Under the pieces are notes generated by a model, which did no database searches, was not told the origin of the DNA, and was given only the letters and a program-made list of their open reading frames with translations. A DNA stretch of 64,000 bases from an uncultured Roseburia sp. (lineage in GTDB: Bacteria > Bacillota > Clostridia > Lachnospirales > Lachnospiraceae), in NCBI GenBank assembly GCA_934309475.1, contig CAKRDK010000001.1, positions 1 to 64,000 on the forward strand, in the 5' to 3' direction. The position numbers and the translations under genes are program-made. Each line of letters begins with the position of its first letter. Positions within the stretch are counted from its first letter, which is position 1. Shown piece after piece: positions 63,734 to 64,000 of the stretch.

Positions 63734-64000
63734 ATGAAGTGTGCCAATTGTGGAGCTGAATTAAAAGTAGGCTGTATTTATTGTTCGGTCTGCGGAAAAG
63801 AAGCGCAGATTGTATCAGACTATAACGTATTAGAAGATGAGTACCTAAGGTCTCTGTTAGAGGAAGAAAACAAACCGAAGCAGGAAAAGAACAAGACAGC
63901 AGAACCGAAGCAGACCAAAAAGAAAAAGAAGAAAAAAGTCTGGCCGTGGGTAGTACTTACAATTGTAATTATAATTACAGTTGTAGCGGTCATCGGGGTG
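63734..64000 (+). CDS. Zinc-ribbon membrane protein, cut by the right edge
   Basis: Starts ATG 63734, with GAGAGGAC upstream, and is open to the window end (89 codons seen). The N-terminus has two CxxC knuckles, 'MKCANCGAELKVGCIYCSVC', a zinc ribbon. An acidic then Lys-rich stretch follows (many K, 'KKKKKKKVWPW'), then a hydrophobic run beginning 'VVLTIVIIITVVAVIGV', a membrane helix. Proteins of this layout in Clostridia often carry TPR or other outside domains later, but that part is not visible. 21 bases after folD. Confidence 0.8.
   Translation, partial: MKCANCGAELKVGCIYCSVCGKEAQIVSDYNVLEDEYLRSLLEEENKPKQEKNKTAEPKQTKKKKKKKVWPWVVLTIVIIITVVAVIGV

Overview
The window reads as chromosomal DNA of an anaerobic, low-to-middle GC Firmicute, most likely a Lachnospiraceae (Clostridium cluster XIVa) relative. 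The reasons are strong AGGAGG ribosome sites with frequent TTG/GTG starts, an IspH protein fused to ribosomal S1 domains, a sodium-pumping biotin decarboxylase operon, a probable Re-citrate synthase beside an NADP isocitrate dehydrogenase, Rex, formate-THF ligase, and a cheR and chemoreceptor that suggest motility. I cannot name the genus. Almost all of it looks like ordinary core genome; I see no rRNA, tRNA, CRISPR array, prophage or transposase.

Layout. 1-2.9 kb: end of a large secreted protein (cut by the left edge) and a wall-anchored cohesin-like protein. 3.0-11.4 kb: the translation operon rimP-nusA-ylxR-ylxQ-infB-rbfA-nrnA-truB-ribF. 11.5-15.3 kb: an NlpC/P60 wall hydrolase, then rpsO and pnp, each with a structured leader. 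15.4-22.4 kb: a cytoplasmic-type subtilase, cardiolipin synthase, and scpAB flanked by two D,D-carboxypeptidases. 22.6-27.8 kb: a five-gene sodium-pump decarboxylase operon. 27.9-32.8 kb: RpiR regulator, flavoprotein, cmk, ispH-rpsA. 32.9-38.0 kb: cheR, tyrA (reverse strand), a Cache chemoreceptor and an orphan sugar-binding lipoprotein. 38.7-43.3 kb: a divergent EF-G paralogue, a secreted propeller-like protein and several small unknown proteins. 43.6-49.6 kb: Re-citrate synthase, GntR regulator, isocitrate dehydrogenase, an ABC-F protein and Rex. 49.7-55 kb: Nnr, alr, mazF, a CNNM/CBS protein and yebC. 55.2-64 kb: glgA, a ClpP-like TepA, uppP, ftsK, fhs, folD and the start of a zinc-ribbon membrane protein.

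How they fit. Most operons are housekeeping: ribosome assembly and translation start, peptidoglycan turnover (NlpC/P60, two D,D-carboxypeptidases, alr, uppP), chromosome segregation (scpAB, ftsK), one-carbon metabolism (fhs-folD), and redox and energy balance (Rex, the sodium pump, the citrate/isocitrate route to 2-oxoglutarate).

The most unusual signal is non-coding. Two copies (20850-21163 and 38123-38439) of a ~315 bp element fold almost end to end into one long hairpin crowned by two short hairpins. Between the copies, six base pairs of the outer stem have changed on both strands so that pairing is kept. Neither copy has a credible ORF, and each lies just after a terminator. I know of no described family that it matches.
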